Notes: generated by a model not told the origin, from the sequence alone. Positions 13,250 through 21,645 are shown, counted from the stretch's first letter. The stretch: 64,000 nt of DNA from Duganella margarita (GCF_009857535.1 NZ_WWCS01000010.1:62001-126000), one strand, 5' to 3'. A program made the numbers and translations.

Positions 13250-14628
13250 CCTTCGATCACCAGCGGAGAGCGCAGGCGCTTGCGCGAACTGCGCGCATGC
13301 GGCACCCAGGCGTGCGTCTGCCAGCGGCGCCACATGATCAGTCCCCGTATCCATTCATCGGCGGCATAGGCGATCCAGACACCGGGCAGGCCCCAGCCCA
13401 GCACCACGCCCAGCAGCCAGCTGCCGCCGGCCAGCACGAACAGCATCGAGAACGCGCCGGCCATGACAGGAAAGCGCGCATCGCCGGCCGCGCGCAGCGC
13501 GTTGATCACCACCAGGTTGAAGGTGCGGCCCGGCTCCAGCAGCACGGTGATCCACAGCAGCGTGGCGCCGGCGGCGAGAATCTCCGGGTCCTGCGTGAAC
13601 CAGCCCAGCAGCCAGCGGCCCAGCAGCGCGGCGCAGGCGGCGATCAGCACGCACACCACCAGCCCGCGTGCCAGCGCGCGCCGCACCACGCGGTGCGCCT
13701 CCCGTAGCCGGCCGGCGCCGATCAGATAGCCGACCACGATTTCCACCGCCAGCCCGGTGGCGATGCTGAACATCATGACGCCGCCCATCAGCTGCAATAC
13801 GTAAGCCTGCGTGGCCAGCGCCCTGGTGCCCAGTTCGGCCGCCGTCGCCACGCTGACCATGAAGGCCAGCCGCCAGGCGATGTTTTCCGCCGCGCCGGGC
13901 AAGCCGATATGCAGCACGGCCGACAGTTCGGGACGCGGCAAACGCCACCAGTCCTCGCGCGCCACGGTAATGCCGAGGTGGGTACGCCACATCAGCAGAT
14001 GCAGCGCCAGCCCGATCATGCGGCTGACGGCCAGGGCCAGCGCGTAGCCCGGCAGCCCCAGCGCCGGCAGCGGTCCCCAGCCGTACATCAGCGGCAGCGC
14101 CAGCAGCAGATGGCTGACGTGCATGATAATCAGCACCACCAGCGTGTCGCGCGTGCGCAGGTGTGCGCGCATCACGCCGGCCATGGAGGCGTTCCATGCA
14201 TCGAACAGCATGGCCGGGCCCAGCGCGATCAGGAATGGCGCGGCAATTGGAAAGACTTCAGCGGGGGTGTTCAGCAGATGCAGCAGGCCGTGCGCGCCAA
14301 GCATGGCGATCAGGCCGGTGACCGCACCCAGCCAGGTACTGGCGCCAACCACGGCGCGAGCCACCTTGTCGGCCGCGGCGCGCTGGCCGCCGCCGAGATT
14401 CTGCGTGACCACCACGCTGACGCCGGCGCCGATGATGCGGAACAAAATGAACAGCGCCGCCGACACCTGGCTGGCGATGGCGAAGGCGCCGCCCGCCTGG
14501 TCCGAAATGCGCGAAGCCAGCGCGGTGCCGATGATGCTGGAGGCGATCGCCAGGCCCAGCTCGACCAGCAGCGGCCACGCAAGATTGAACATGGGAGGCG
14601 TGCTGATCGGCGTTCTGACGGAGGGCAT
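13246..14628 (-). CDS. MATE family efflux transporter
   Basis: A 460-residue, twelve-helix transporter of the multidrug and toxic-compound extrusion family, expected to use a Na+ or H+ gradient. Two homologous six-helix halves are visible. The N-terminal PPMFNLAWPLLVELGLAIAS and the conserved VVVTQNLGGGQRAAADKVAR loop are family marks. I chose ATG 14628 because a TATAAA -10-like element sits at 14663-14658; a GTG nine codons upstream (14655) would then lie at about the transcription start. A LacI-type operator just upstream suggests repression by a LacI/GalR regulator encoded elsewhere. The substrate is unknown. Confidence 0.9.
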
Positions 14629-14666
14629 GGCATGAGCGAGTGAAAGTATTGCCACTTTATACCATG

Positions 14667-14680
14667 TGGAAGCGCTTTCA
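14667..14680. promoter_or_regulatory. LacI/GalR-type operator upstream of the MATE gene
   Basis: TGGAAGCGCTTTCA is a 14-bp palindrome with a central CG and one mismatch to TGAAAGCGCTTTCA, the form recognised by LacI-family regulators. It sits 4 bp upstream of a TATAAA -10-like element (14663-14658, minus strand), that is, within the promoter spacer, where bound repressor would block polymerase. Confidence 0.5.
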
Positions 14681-14719
14681 TCACCGCAATTTAAAAAATC
14701 TATTGCCTGCCGGCGCGGC

Positions 14720-15052
14720 TTATTTCTGGAAGAAGAACACGATGCCCAGCACGGCCAGGATGTATGGCCAGATTTTCACGGGAATAAAGAACAGATCGTT
14801 CTTGGGATGGACGATGATCTCTTCGCCGGTGGCCTTGTCGATGTAGGCGCGGGGCGATTGCCGGGACTGGATCAGGCGATGCAGGCCGTAGACGATGGCG
14901 GCGGCCAGCAGCATGCCAGCCAATTCCGAGCCGGGACGATACGCCGCCGGCAGCGGCGCCCCCCAAATCTGCTCGGCGCCCACCTTGCCCAACGCGTAGC
15001 CCAGCACAGCAAATACCAACACCAGAATGCCATATCCGCGCCAAACAATCAT
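14720..15052 (-). CDS. Small membrane protein of unknown function
   Basis: A 110-residue protein with three hydrophobic segments: residues 4-22, 45-62 and a C-terminal one near 92-108 that ends FFFQK. A soluble loop of about 30 residues lies between the second and third (SPRAYIDKATGEEIIVHPKN). The ATG has GAGGG upstream. I do not recognise the family. The upstream region carries the 33-bp motif also found before the LptA-like gene. No neighbour is close enough to be clearly co-transcribed. Confidence 0.7.
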   Translation of the reverse strand: MIVWRGYGILVLVFAVLGYALGKVGAEQIWGAPLPAAYRPGSELAGMLLAAAIVYGLHRLIQSRQSPRAYIDKATGEEIIVHPKNDLFFIPVKIWPYILAVLGIVFFFQK

Positions 15053-15087
15053 TCAGCCCTCGCCAGTGAGATTAACTTTACGAGGAA

Positions 15088-15120
15088 ACTATACAACCTT
15101 TATAGAGATGCAATACTCAC
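15088..15120 (-). promoter_or_regulatory. 33-bp upstream motif, copy 1
   Basis: This segment aligns without gaps to 19970-20002 with 26 of 33 identical bases. The best-kept parts read, on the minus strand, GAGTATTGC at the 5' end and GTTGTATAGT at the 3' end. It lies 36 bp before the start of the small membrane protein gene. It could be a promoter with TATAGT as -10, or a shared regulator site. Confidence 0.45.
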
Positions 15121-15132
15121 CTATTGTCACCG

Positions 15133-15903
15133 TTATTCAATAATAAAAGCCAGCCTGCCCTCCTCTTCGCAGCGCTGCGCACTCTGTCCCGCTTGCTCAA
15201 ACGCCGAACACAGACGGTTGCCCTGCGGATCTTCCAGCCGTGGGTGGATGCGCAACAGATGCGTACCTGGACGCCAGTTTTGCGCCGGCATGAATCGCCA
15301 TTCGCGCTCGCCGGCCGTCAGCATGGCGACGCCAGGGACGCGCCGCCCATCCGGCCCCTGCACGGCAATCGCCTGGGCGGCATCGCCGTCCAGCGCGGCG
15401 GGGGCGACGACCCTCAACGGCTGCCGGCCGCCTTGCCGCACAGCTTGCACTGTCCATTGACGGGGATCGATACGCTCGCGCAACGGCGGCGTCACCTGCC
15501 AGTGCTGTTCCAGCCGGCGGCCAAGCTGCGGATCGTCGATGCGCAGCGTCACGGACTGGCCGCTGCGCATCGCCGGTCCCAGCGCAACATTGGGGCCGAC
15601 GCCGGTCTTGATACGGCCGGGATGCAACAGCAGCGTCACGTTCTTGCCGCTGCGGTCGAACAGCGGCAGGTCGAGAAAGGCATCCGGGATCGGCGTGCCG
15701 GCGCTGTCCAGCAGCGTGACGTGGGTCATATCCAGCGCCGCCGGCAAGGGCCGGTCAAGATGCAACTCGATCCGCAGCAGATTTTCCGCCACCTCCGGGC
15801 CGGACGGGGTGACGCTGGCGCCAGTCGCCACCCCGGTCACCCCGGCCTCCCCGCCACCCAGCACGAGCGCCAGCAGCGCCGCGTCAACGCGCCAGTTCGC
15901 CAT
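15133..15903 (-). CDS. Secreted protein with Ig-like fold, unknown function
   Basis: A 256-residue protein beginning MANWRVDAALLALVLGGGEA, a weak signal peptide or anchor. The middle consists of beta-rich segments such as LLRIELHLDRPLPAALDMTHV and VTLLDSAGTPIPDAFLDLPL, which look like bacterial Ig-like (SbsA/Big) domains. The last third has another beta module (WTVQAVRQGG to LRIHPRLEDPQG) with one cysteine pair. The ATG lies inside the last codons of the upstream secreted propeller gene (20-bp overlap), so the two are translationally linked and probably act together. I do not recognise a specific family. Confidence 0.65.
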   Translation of the reverse strand: MANWRVDAALLALVLGGGEAGVTGVATGASVTPSGPEVAENLLRIELHLDRPLPAALDMTHVTLLDSAGTPIPDAFLDLPLFDRSGKNVTLLLHPGRIKTGVGPNVALGPAMRSGQSVTLRIDDPQLGRRLEQHWQVTPPLRERIDPRQWTVQAVRQGGRQPLRVVAPAALDGDAAQAIAVQGPDGRRVPGVAMLTAGEREWRFMPAQNWRPGTHLLRIHPRLEDPQGNRLCSAFEQAGQSAQRCEEEGRLAFIIE

Positions 15904-17104
15904 AGCCTTCAAGCGTGCGCGCGTACTTGTGGAAGTCGCGGAATTTATCGCCGTCCGGGTAACGGTAATCCGGGAAGTCATATTCGTTGACGAAGTCGCT
16001 CAGGCGCAGGTAGCCGCCCTTGGGAATCGACACCAGCTGCATCTCGCCACCGGCGTCGGAGCGGCGCAACGCCAGCAACAGCTGCGGATTCAGATTATCG
16101 ATCCGCATCACCGCCGACATCGGCGTCATGGTCGCCTTCACGCCCAGATACGGCTTGGCCGGCCATTCGATCGGCGTGGACAGGCCCGGCGCAGCTGAGG
16201 CGCTGGTCAGATCGGTGGCGCTCAGCAGATCGGCCGAGCGGCTGGAATTGACCAGCAAGGCATATTCTGCATCGCCCACCTTGAAGCTCACCAGGCCGTT
16301 AGGCGCACTGCCCCACCCCAGTTCGCCCACGGTGCGGGCGGCGATGTGCGCGCCGTCTTTCAACTCCTTGAGCGGGATGGTGACCAGCGGCGTGCAGGTA
16401 TAGGCCGCTACCAGCGTCGGCTCGCCGCCGATGGTCATCACGGTCATGCTGCGGATCGGCGCGCGGGTTTCGATCTGGTTGTGCACCGGATGGTACATTT
16501 CGATGGTGGTGGCGGTGGCCTTGCCGTTGAACGGGTAGTCGTACACGCGCAAGGTGGACGCGAAACTGCGGTCCGACAGGCCGGCGACGTACAGCTTGTG
16601 ATCGTAATAGCGCATGTCGGTCACGGTCAGGGTCTGTTCCGGCAGGTCGCGCCAGAACGTGACATCTCCCTTCGGCGCATCGCTGATCGCTGCCGAGCCA
16701 GAGGCCTTGGTCAGATCCAGCCGTTTGACTTTGCCCGCTGCGTCGATGCTGACGATGGCGGGCTTGCTCTGGCCCTTGGCGCCGCGCACGGTCAGCGCCA
16801 CGTAGGCCAGTTCGCTGCCAGGCTGGACGGCCAGGTCTTCAAACCGCAGCGCGGTTGGCGCCACGCCGAGTGCTTTGGCGATTGGCGCCTGCACATCGAG
16901 CAAATTGAACGGTTTGCCCGCCGGGCTGGCGGCGGCTGGCAGCGGTAATGCAAAAATGCGCGCGCCTTTCCAGTCGGCGACGAATAAGGAGCTGGCATCG
17001 CCGAAGCTGAGCTTGCTGGCCGACTGGATCGCCGGCGCCGGCGCCGCGTAGACGAACTTTACTGCAAGGAGTAGAGGCAGCAACAACTTGAAGCGGGTAT
17101 TCAT
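15884..17104 (-). CDS. Secreted beta-propeller-like protein, unknown function
   Basis: A 406-residue protein with a signal peptide (residues 1-20, KFVYA|AP). The mature part consists of repeated blade-like units such as SSLFVADWKGARIFALPLP, LAYVALTVRG, YYDHKLYVAGLSDRSFASTL and PTLVAAYTCTPLVTIPL, which suggests a six- or seven-bladed propeller like those of quinoprotein or NHL-type proteins. AAGGAAG before ATG 17104 decides the start over one five codons upstream. It is the first gene of a two-gene unit with the Ig-like protein. No catalytic motif is evident. Confidence 0.75.
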   Translation of the reverse strand: MNTRFKLLLPLLLAVKFVYAAPAPAIQSASKLSFGDASSLFVADWKGARIFALPLPAAASPAGKPFNLLDVQAPIAKALGVAPTALRFEDLAVQPGSELAYVALTVRGAKGQSKPAIVSIDAAGKVKRLDLTKASGSAAISDAPKGDVTFWRDLPEQTLTVTDMRYYDHKLYVAGLSDRSFASTLRVYDYPFNGKATATTIEMYHPVHNQIETRAPIRSMTVMTIGGEPTLVAAYTCTPLVTIPLKELKDGAHIAARTVGELGWGSAPNGLVSFKVGDAEYALLVNSSRSADLLSATDLTSASAAPGLSTPIEWPAKPYLGVKATMTPMSAVMRIDNLNPQLLLALRRSDAGGEMQLVSIPKGGYLRLSDFVNEYDFPDYRYPDGDKFRDFHKYARTLEGYGELAR

Positions 17105-17205
17105 CACGTCTTCCTTCATTTGATGGTAAAAGATCAGTATAGGCAGGGGGTGGCGCGCCAGTCGCTCCGCCTTTGGTCAGTGTGGATGTGCGCCCGATCG
17201 TGTGT

Positions 17206-17233
17206 ATGACCTGTCTCGCCGGGTGGCTATTAT
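17206..17233 (+). promoter_or_regulatory. Candidate promoter of the SDR gene
   Basis: ATGACC (17206-17211) and TATTAT (17228-17233) are 16 bp apart, ahead of the Shine-Dalgarno AAGGAGA and the ATG at 17263. The -35 match is weak (4 of 6). Confidence 0.3.
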
Positions 17234-17262
17234 CAGGAGTCAATCAACCAAGGAGAGTCGAT

Positions 17263-18054
17263 ATGAACTTACAACTCAATGGCAAGCTGGCATTGGTAAG
17301 TGGCAGTACCGCAGGCATTGGTTACGCAATCGCGTCCACGCTGGCCCTGGAAGGCGCCAGCGTGATCGTCAACGGCAGGACGCAGCAAGGCGTCGACGAG
17401 GCGGTTGCGCGCATCCGCGCCGAGACGCACGGCACGGTGCACGGCTACGCCGGCGACTTGAGCAAGGCCGACGCGGCGCAGGAGGTGGTGCGGCGCTATC
17501 CGGGCATCAGCATTCTGGTCAACAACCTGGGGATTTTTGAGCCCAAGGCGTTTGAAGATATTCCCGACGAAGACTGGCTGCGCTTCTTCGACGTCAATGT
17601 GCTGAGCGGCGTGCGCCTGGCGCGGCTGGTGTTGCCGGAGATGAAGCAGGCCAACTGGGGCCGCATCATCTTCATCTCCAGCGAGAGCGCGGTGCAGATC
17701 CCGACCGAGATGATCCACTACGGCATGACCAAGACGGCGCAGCTGGCGGTGTCGCGCGGGCTGGCGGAATCGGTTGCCGGCACTGGCATCACGGTCAACA
17801 GCGTGCTGCCGGGCCCCACCAAGTCACGCGGCGTGGGCGATTTCGTCGAAGACATGGCGCGCGCGGCTGACAAGACTTTCGAGCAGGTTGAGGCCGAGTT
17901 TTTCGTCCACGTCCGCCCGACGTCGCTGATCAAACGCTTCGGCACGCCGCAGGAAGTGGCGTCGATGGTGGCTTACATCGCCAGCCCGCTGGCATCGGCC
18001 ACCACCGGCGCCGCACTGCGGGTCGACGGCGGCGTCGTCAAGAGCGCGTTTTAG
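17263..18054 (+). CDS. SDR family oxidoreductase
   Basis: A 263-residue classical short-chain dehydrogenase. The cofactor motif is GSTAGIG at residues 14-20, followed by NGRTQQG (an arginine after the second strand, as in NADP users), NNLG, the catalytic Ser in IFISSESAV and Tyr/Lys in HYGMTK. The C-terminus (ATTGAALRVDGGVVKSAF) is typical. AAGGAGA lies 6 bp before the chosen ATG. An unusual insertion of about 25 residues (VGDFVEDMARAADKTFEQVE) after the PG motif may form the substrate lid. The substrate is unknown. The last 17 bases overlap the convergent GNAT remnant. Confidence 0.9.
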   Translation: MNLQLNGKLALVSGSTAGIGYAIASTLALEGASVIVNGRTQQGVDEAVARIRAETHGTVHGYAGDLSKADAAQEVVRRYPGISILVNNLGIFEPKAFEDIPDEDWLRFFDVNVLSGVRLARLVLPEMKQANWGRIIFISSESAVQIPTEMIHYGMTKTAQLAVSRGLAESVAGTGITVNSVLPGPTKSRGVGDFVEDMARAADKTFEQVEAEFFVHVRPTSLIKRFGTPQEVASMVAYIASPLASATTGAALRVDGGVVKSAF

Positions 18055-18301
18055 TCCCTGGCGGCCGCTGCATCGCGATGACCGCCTGGCCGTTGGTCAG
18101 ATAGGACGCCAGCCGCTTGGCCAGAAAATCCGGCAGATCGGCGTTGTCTGCTACGGTGAATCCGGCTGCGCCGTAAAAAGGCTGTAGGTGTGCGTATGGC
18201 AGGCAGTACGAGGCGTGCTGGTCGAGATATGGCCGGCATGCTGTCAGCAATTGGGCGCCGATGTCGGCAAGATCGGATGGACTTGCGATGGCGATGTTCA
18301 T
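18038..18301 (-). pseudogene. GNAT acetyltransferase with internal in-frame deletion
   Basis: The 87 codons join the start of a GNAT protein (MNIAIASPSDLADI, first strand and helix) directly to the last third (GAQLLTACRPYLDQHASYCL then PYAHLQPFYGAAGF), which corresponds to the helix after the acetyl-CoA loop and the final strands. The central beta-sheet and the R/QxxGxG/A motif are missing; GNAT proteins normally have about 150 residues. The frame is still open. Its ATG overlaps the stop of the upstream GNAT gene by 4 bp, so it is still translated in the operon. It probably arose by deletion of about 70-80 codons. A functional mini-protein cannot be excluded. Confidence 0.65.
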
Positions 18302-18840
18302 TTGCAGCGGGCGTACATGAAGCAGGCGCGCGGCTCCTCGCTCAGGTTGGGGACGACGGTGTGCCGCTCCAGCCGGCCTTCCAGCAAGAAGCCGGATTTC
18401 TCCAGCGTGCGTGCGGACGCGGTGTTTTCGACGTCGCAGGTGGCCTGGACGCGGAAATACTCGGGCAGCGACAGCGCCAACTGGGTGAATGCCTCGATGG
18501 CTTCCGGCATCAGTCCCGCGCCCCAGGATTGTCGTTGCAGCACATAACCGATGTCGATCGTGCGCGGCTGCAAGCGCGCGTCCAGCATGCCGATCGGCAC
18601 ATCGTCATTGTCGTGCGGGACCAGCAGATAGACGCGGCTGCGGTTCTCCGCCCAGGCCTTCATGCAATACGCGATAAAGCCTTCGGTTTCAGCCAGCCGC
18701 GTTTGCGGCCGCCACGTCATGAAGCGCGCCACTTCCAGATCTTGGGTGTAAGCGGCGAACAGATGGACAGCATCGGAAGCACGCGGTGCGCGCAGCGTCA
18801 GTCGCGACGTGCGGATTTCGTCAGGCAGGGAAATGGGCAT
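18298..18840 (-). CDS. GNAT N-acetyltransferase (RimJ/RimL type)
   Basis: A 180-residue acetyltransferase of the RimJ/RimL class. The opening IRTSRLTLRAPRASDAVHLF, the central IDIGYVLQRQSWGAGLMPEA (acetyl-CoA pyrophosphate loop QSWGAG) and the late NTASARTLEKSGFLLEGRL are family signatures. I chose ATG 18840 rather than one six codons earlier, because this protein's N-terminus then matches the family. It sits in a tight leftward unit: LptA-like protein, lipoprotein, this gene, GNAT remnant. The target could be a ribosomal protein N-terminus or a small molecule. Confidence 0.87.
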   Translation of the reverse strand: MPISLPDEIRTSRLTLRAPRASDAVHLFAAYTQDLEVARFMTWRPQTRLAETEGFIAYCMKAWAENRSRVYLLVPHDNDDVPIGMLDARLQPRTIDIGYVLQRQSWGAGLMPEAIEAFTQLALSLPEYFRVQATCDVENTASARTLEKSGFLLEGRLERHTVVPNLSEEPRACFMYARCK

Positions 18841-18845
18841 GCAAA

Positions 18846-19385
18846 CTAAGGCGTGCAAATAAAGATGTTGGGACTTTTGACAGTCCTGACGTCTGCCGCC
18901 GACAGGTTGCCTTTCAATCCCGGGAACAGCCTGTCGATTGGCGCCTTGGCCTGTGCCAGATTCTGGCGCAATGTCACGGCCCGGTTTTTCTCGTAAACGA
19001 ATTCGCCCACGTAAACGTGCTTGCCCGCCGCCGCCTCGAACGCGACATTGCCACCGGCAAGAAGATTGGCGTTAAAAGGGCTGTAGACATACTGCCCCGG
19101 CGGAACCTCAAAGGCAAAGTACTGGACATCACGCGCAGCGCTGTCAACCGTGGCCTGGGTTTTGGTATGGACCAGGCAATTGCCGGTAATCTTGCCGGTC
19201 TGGGCGTCATACTCATCGAGCAGAATGGAGAACTTAGCATAGCCCCATTGCCCCTCGACCTTGACGCCATAGACAATCACCGCACGATCATTGCCGACCG
19301 TGTCGCCGGGCGACAGCTGCTTCACATAGTTTATCCCGCAGCCACTGAGCAGCACGAGAATAAGCGGGGCGAGATAGCGTCGCAT
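18846..19385 (-). CDS. Lipoprotein of unknown function
   Basis: A 179-residue protein with a lipoprotein signal, MRRYLAPLILVLLSGC, the lipid-bearing cysteine being residue 16. The mature domain is beta-rich (DRAVIVYGVKVEG, YFAFEVPPGQYVYSPFNAN, KHVYVGEFVYEKN), an arrangement like DUF2846-type or carboxypeptidase-regulatory-like sandwiches, followed by a helical end (LRQNLAQAKAPIDRLFPGL). It starts 2 bp after the LptA-like gene's stop and ends 5 bp before the GNAT gene. Gly follows the cysteine, so it should be sorted to the outer membrane. Role unknown, perhaps linked to the envelope through the LptA-like neighbour. Confidence 0.75.
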   Translation of the reverse strand: MRRYLAPLILVLLSGCGINYVKQLSPGDTVGNDRAVIVYGVKVEGQWGYAKFSILLDEYDAQTGKITGNCLVHTKTQATVDSAARDVQYFAFEVPPGQYVYSPFNANLLAGGNVAFEAAAGKHVYVGEFVYEKNRAVTLRQNLAQAKAPIDRLFPGLKGNLSAADVRTVKSPNIFICTP

Positions 19386-19387
19386 GT

Positions 19388-19963
19388 CTACTGCATGGAA
19401 GCGGTAGCCGAGGCCGGCGAAATCAGCGGGTCTTTGCGCGTCGGTTGCAACACCATGGTGCCGCGCCGGTCGCCGGTGCTCGCCCGGTTCGCCAGTTGCG
19501 TGACCTGGTACTGCTCTTCACGCGAGTTATAGATGATGTGCTCGCCAACAACCTCGTCAGTCAAGGCGCCCTCCGTCGTGCGGCGCACCCTGGCGTGGTC
19601 AATCAAGTCCACCAGCTCGGCCTTTTCGTCGTAGACAACTTCCAGCGCCTCACCTTCCATCCACACGTTCTGGCCGCCGTCACGCCGCTGGCGGAAAAAC
19701 ACCGGCGCCTCGCCCGGCTTGGTGCTGAGCACGATGTGCTGGTAGCCCTGCGCATCCTCGGTCATCACGCCGTGCTCGGCGCGAATCAGCAGCGTGCCAC
19801 GCTGAATTTCGATGTTGCCGGTCAGCGTAGTGACCTTGCGCGTCAGCTCGCCGGACGCATCGCGCGCGCGGACCACCGTCTTTTGGAAGCTGTCGGCGCG
19901 TTCCGCGTGGGCGGCGGACAGGCCGAGCAGCAGGGAGCAGAGAAGCAGGCTAGTGTTTTTCAT
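19388..19963 (-). CDS. LptA/OstA-like periplasmic protein
   Basis: A 191-residue secreted protein with signal peptide residues 1-20 (LSAAHA|E) and an OstA-like beta-jellyroll domain: VTTLTGNIEIQRGTLLIRAE, NVWMEGEALEVVYDEKAELV and GEHIIYNSREEQYQV follow the LptA repeat pattern. LptA bridges inner- and outer-membrane parts of LPS export. The genuine lptA of betaproteobacteria normally lies in the lptC-lptA-lptB-rpoN block, and none of those genes is here, so this is probably a paralogue. ATG 19963 gives the clean signal peptide; an in-frame TTG at 20002 exists. It heads the leftward unit with the lipoprotein and GNAT genes. Confidence 0.8.
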   Translation of the reverse strand: MKNTSLLLCSLLLGLSAAHAERADSFQKTVVRARDASGELTRKVTTLTGNIEIQRGTLLIRAEHGVMTEDAQGYQHIVLSTKPGEAPVFFRQRRDGGQNVWMEGEALEVVYDEKAELVDLIDHARVRRTTEGALTDEVVGEHIIYNSREEQYQVTQLANRASTGDRRGTMVLQPTRKDPLISPASATASMQ

Positions 19964-19969
19964 ACAATG

Positions 19970-20002
19970 ACTATACAACATTTGCAGATCCGCAATACTC
20001 AA
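19970..20002 (-). promoter_or_regulatory. 33-bp upstream motif, copy 2
   Basis: Second copy of the ungapped motif at 15088-15120 (26 of 33 identical). On the minus strand it ends in GTTGTATAGT only 6 bp before the ATG of the LptA-like gene, so if TATAGT is a -10 element the transcript would be nearly leaderless. Otherwise the motif may be a regulator site. Confidence 0.45.
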
Positions 20003-20019
20003 ATTTTGTAACTTGTGGC

Positions 20020-21645
20020 TCAGGCGGCACGCCGCAGCCGGTTATCGTCCGACGCCGGCAAAGCCAGTCGCTGCGGCAAAGGCTGGATGACGGCCTGCTG
20101 CGCATCCAGCTTGAACGACCCGACCAGCTCGGCCAGTTCGCGCGCCTGCGTCTGCATCGCCTCGGCCGCCGCCGCAGCCTCCTCTACCAAGGCTGCATTC
20201 TGCTGGGTGACGCCATCCATATCGCTGATGGCCGTATTGACCTGCAAGATCCCGTGTTCCTGCTCGGCGCTGGCGGCGCTGATGTCGCCGATAATCGCCG
20301 TGACCTTGTGCACGCTGGCAACGATGTCGCTCATCGTCGCGCCAGCCGTTTCGGCCAGCGCGCTGCCATTGGCCACACGCTCGGCGGAATCCTGAATCAG
20401 CTTCTTGATCTCCTTGGCCGCCTCGGCCGAACGATGCGCCAGGCTGCGCACCTCGCTCGCCACCACCGCAAAGCCGCGTCCTTGCTCGCCGGCGCGGGCC
20501 GCTTCCACCGCTGCGTTCAGGGCCAGGATATTGGTCTGGAAGGCGATGCTGTCAATCACGCTGGTGATGTCGCTGATCTTGTGCGCGTAATCATTGATGC
20601 TGGCCATGGTGCGCACTACCTCCGACACTACCGCCCCGCCCTTGCCCGCCACTTCGGACGCCGACAACGCCAGTTGATTGGCCTGGCGCGCATTGCTGCT
20701 GTTCTGCCTGACCGCCGACGTCAGCTCCTCCATCGCCGACGCCGTCTCTTCCAGCGCACCGGCCTGATGCTCGGTGCGGCGCGACAGATCCAGATTGCCG
20801 TTGGCGATTTCGCGCGAGGCCGAATCGATCGCCACCGCGCCGTCGCGCACGCGGCCGACGGTATAGGCCAGGCGGCCTGTCATATGGCTAAGCGCGTCGA
20901 ACAGCTTGCCGATCTCGTCGCTGCGGTCATGCGCCAGCGCGCCGCGCAACTCGCCGCCGGCCACCTGCTCGGCCAGCGACACCGCCTGCGTCAGCGGCCG
21001 CACGATGCTGCGCGTCAGCAGCCAGGCCAGCACCGCCCCCAGTGCCAGCGTCGCCAGGCCAAAGCCGATCAGCAAGGCGCGGCTGCTCTGATATTGGGAA
21101 GCCGACTGCGCCGCCAGCGTCTGGGCCTGCCCGGTCTGGTAGGCCAGCAGTTGCGCGAGTGCGCCGGCGTAGGCTTTGAACATGGCCGGCCATTTGTTAT
21201 CCAGCAGATCGCCCACCTCCTGGGTGCGGCCGCTGTCCTTGAACTTGAACAGTTCGCCGCGCAGCGCCATGAAAGCCGCCTTTTTGCCGGCCACCGCCCT
21301 CAGCAGCCCGGCTTCCTCGCCGCCGGCCGGCATGGCGGCCAGTTGCCGTTCCATCTCCGCCGCGCGCTGGTCGCCGGCGGTCAGCTGGGACTGGAAGATG
21401 TCGGCCACCTCCAGGCTGTCGCTGCGGGCAATCGACATCGCCCGCAGTCCATTCAGTTCGGTCACGCCCAGCAGTTCTGACGTCAGTTGCTGCCGCGCCA
21501 GCTTTTCATGCACCAGGTTGGAGGCCGTGTCGTTGGCCGTTTGCAGCCGCCACAGCGACAACACGGACATGCAGGCCATCACCATCAACAACGCGGCAAA
21601 CGAGGCCATCACGCGCATGCCGGTATTCAATTGGGGAAATTTCAT
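20020..21645 (-). CDS. Methyl-accepting chemotaxis protein
   Basis: A 541-residue chemoreceptor of Tar-like layout: cytoplasmic start, membrane helix at about 12-30, a periplasmic four-helix bundle at 31-188, a second membrane helix at about 190-210, HAMP at 212-265 and a long signalling coiled coil whose tip includes NAAVEAARAGEQGRGFAVVA and EVRSLAHRSAEAAKEI. Methylation helices are seen around QAGALEETASAMEELTSAVR. The C-terminus (PASDDNRLRRAA) lacks a CheR-binding pentapeptide. It is transcribed away from the Sia genes. No FliA-type promoter was found upstream. The ligand is unknown. Confidence 0.95.
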   Translation of the reverse strand: MKFPQLNTGMRVMASFAALLMVMACMSVLSLWRLQTANDTASNLVHEKLARQQLTSELLGVTELNGLRAMSIARSDSLEVADIFQSQLTAGDQRAAEMERQLAAMPAGGEEAGLLRAVAGKKAAFMALRGELFKFKDSGRTQEVGDLLDNKWPAMFKAYAGALAQLLAYQTGQAQTLAAQSASQYQSSRALLIGFGLATLALGAVLAWLLTRSIVRPLTQAVSLAEQVAGGELRGALAHDRSDEIGKLFDALSHMTGRLAYTVGRVRDGAVAIDSASREIANGNLDLSRRTEHQAGALEETASAMEELTSAVRQNSSNARQANQLALSASEVAGKGGAVVSEVVRTMASINDYAHKISDITSVIDSIAFQTNILALNAAVEAARAGEQGRGFAVVASEVRSLAHRSAEAAKEIKKLIQDSAERVANGSALAETAGATMSDIVASVHKVTAIIGDISAASAEQEHGILQVNTAISDMDGVTQQNAALVEEAAAAAEAMQTQARELAELVGSFKLDAQQAVIQPLPQRLALPASDDNRLRRAA

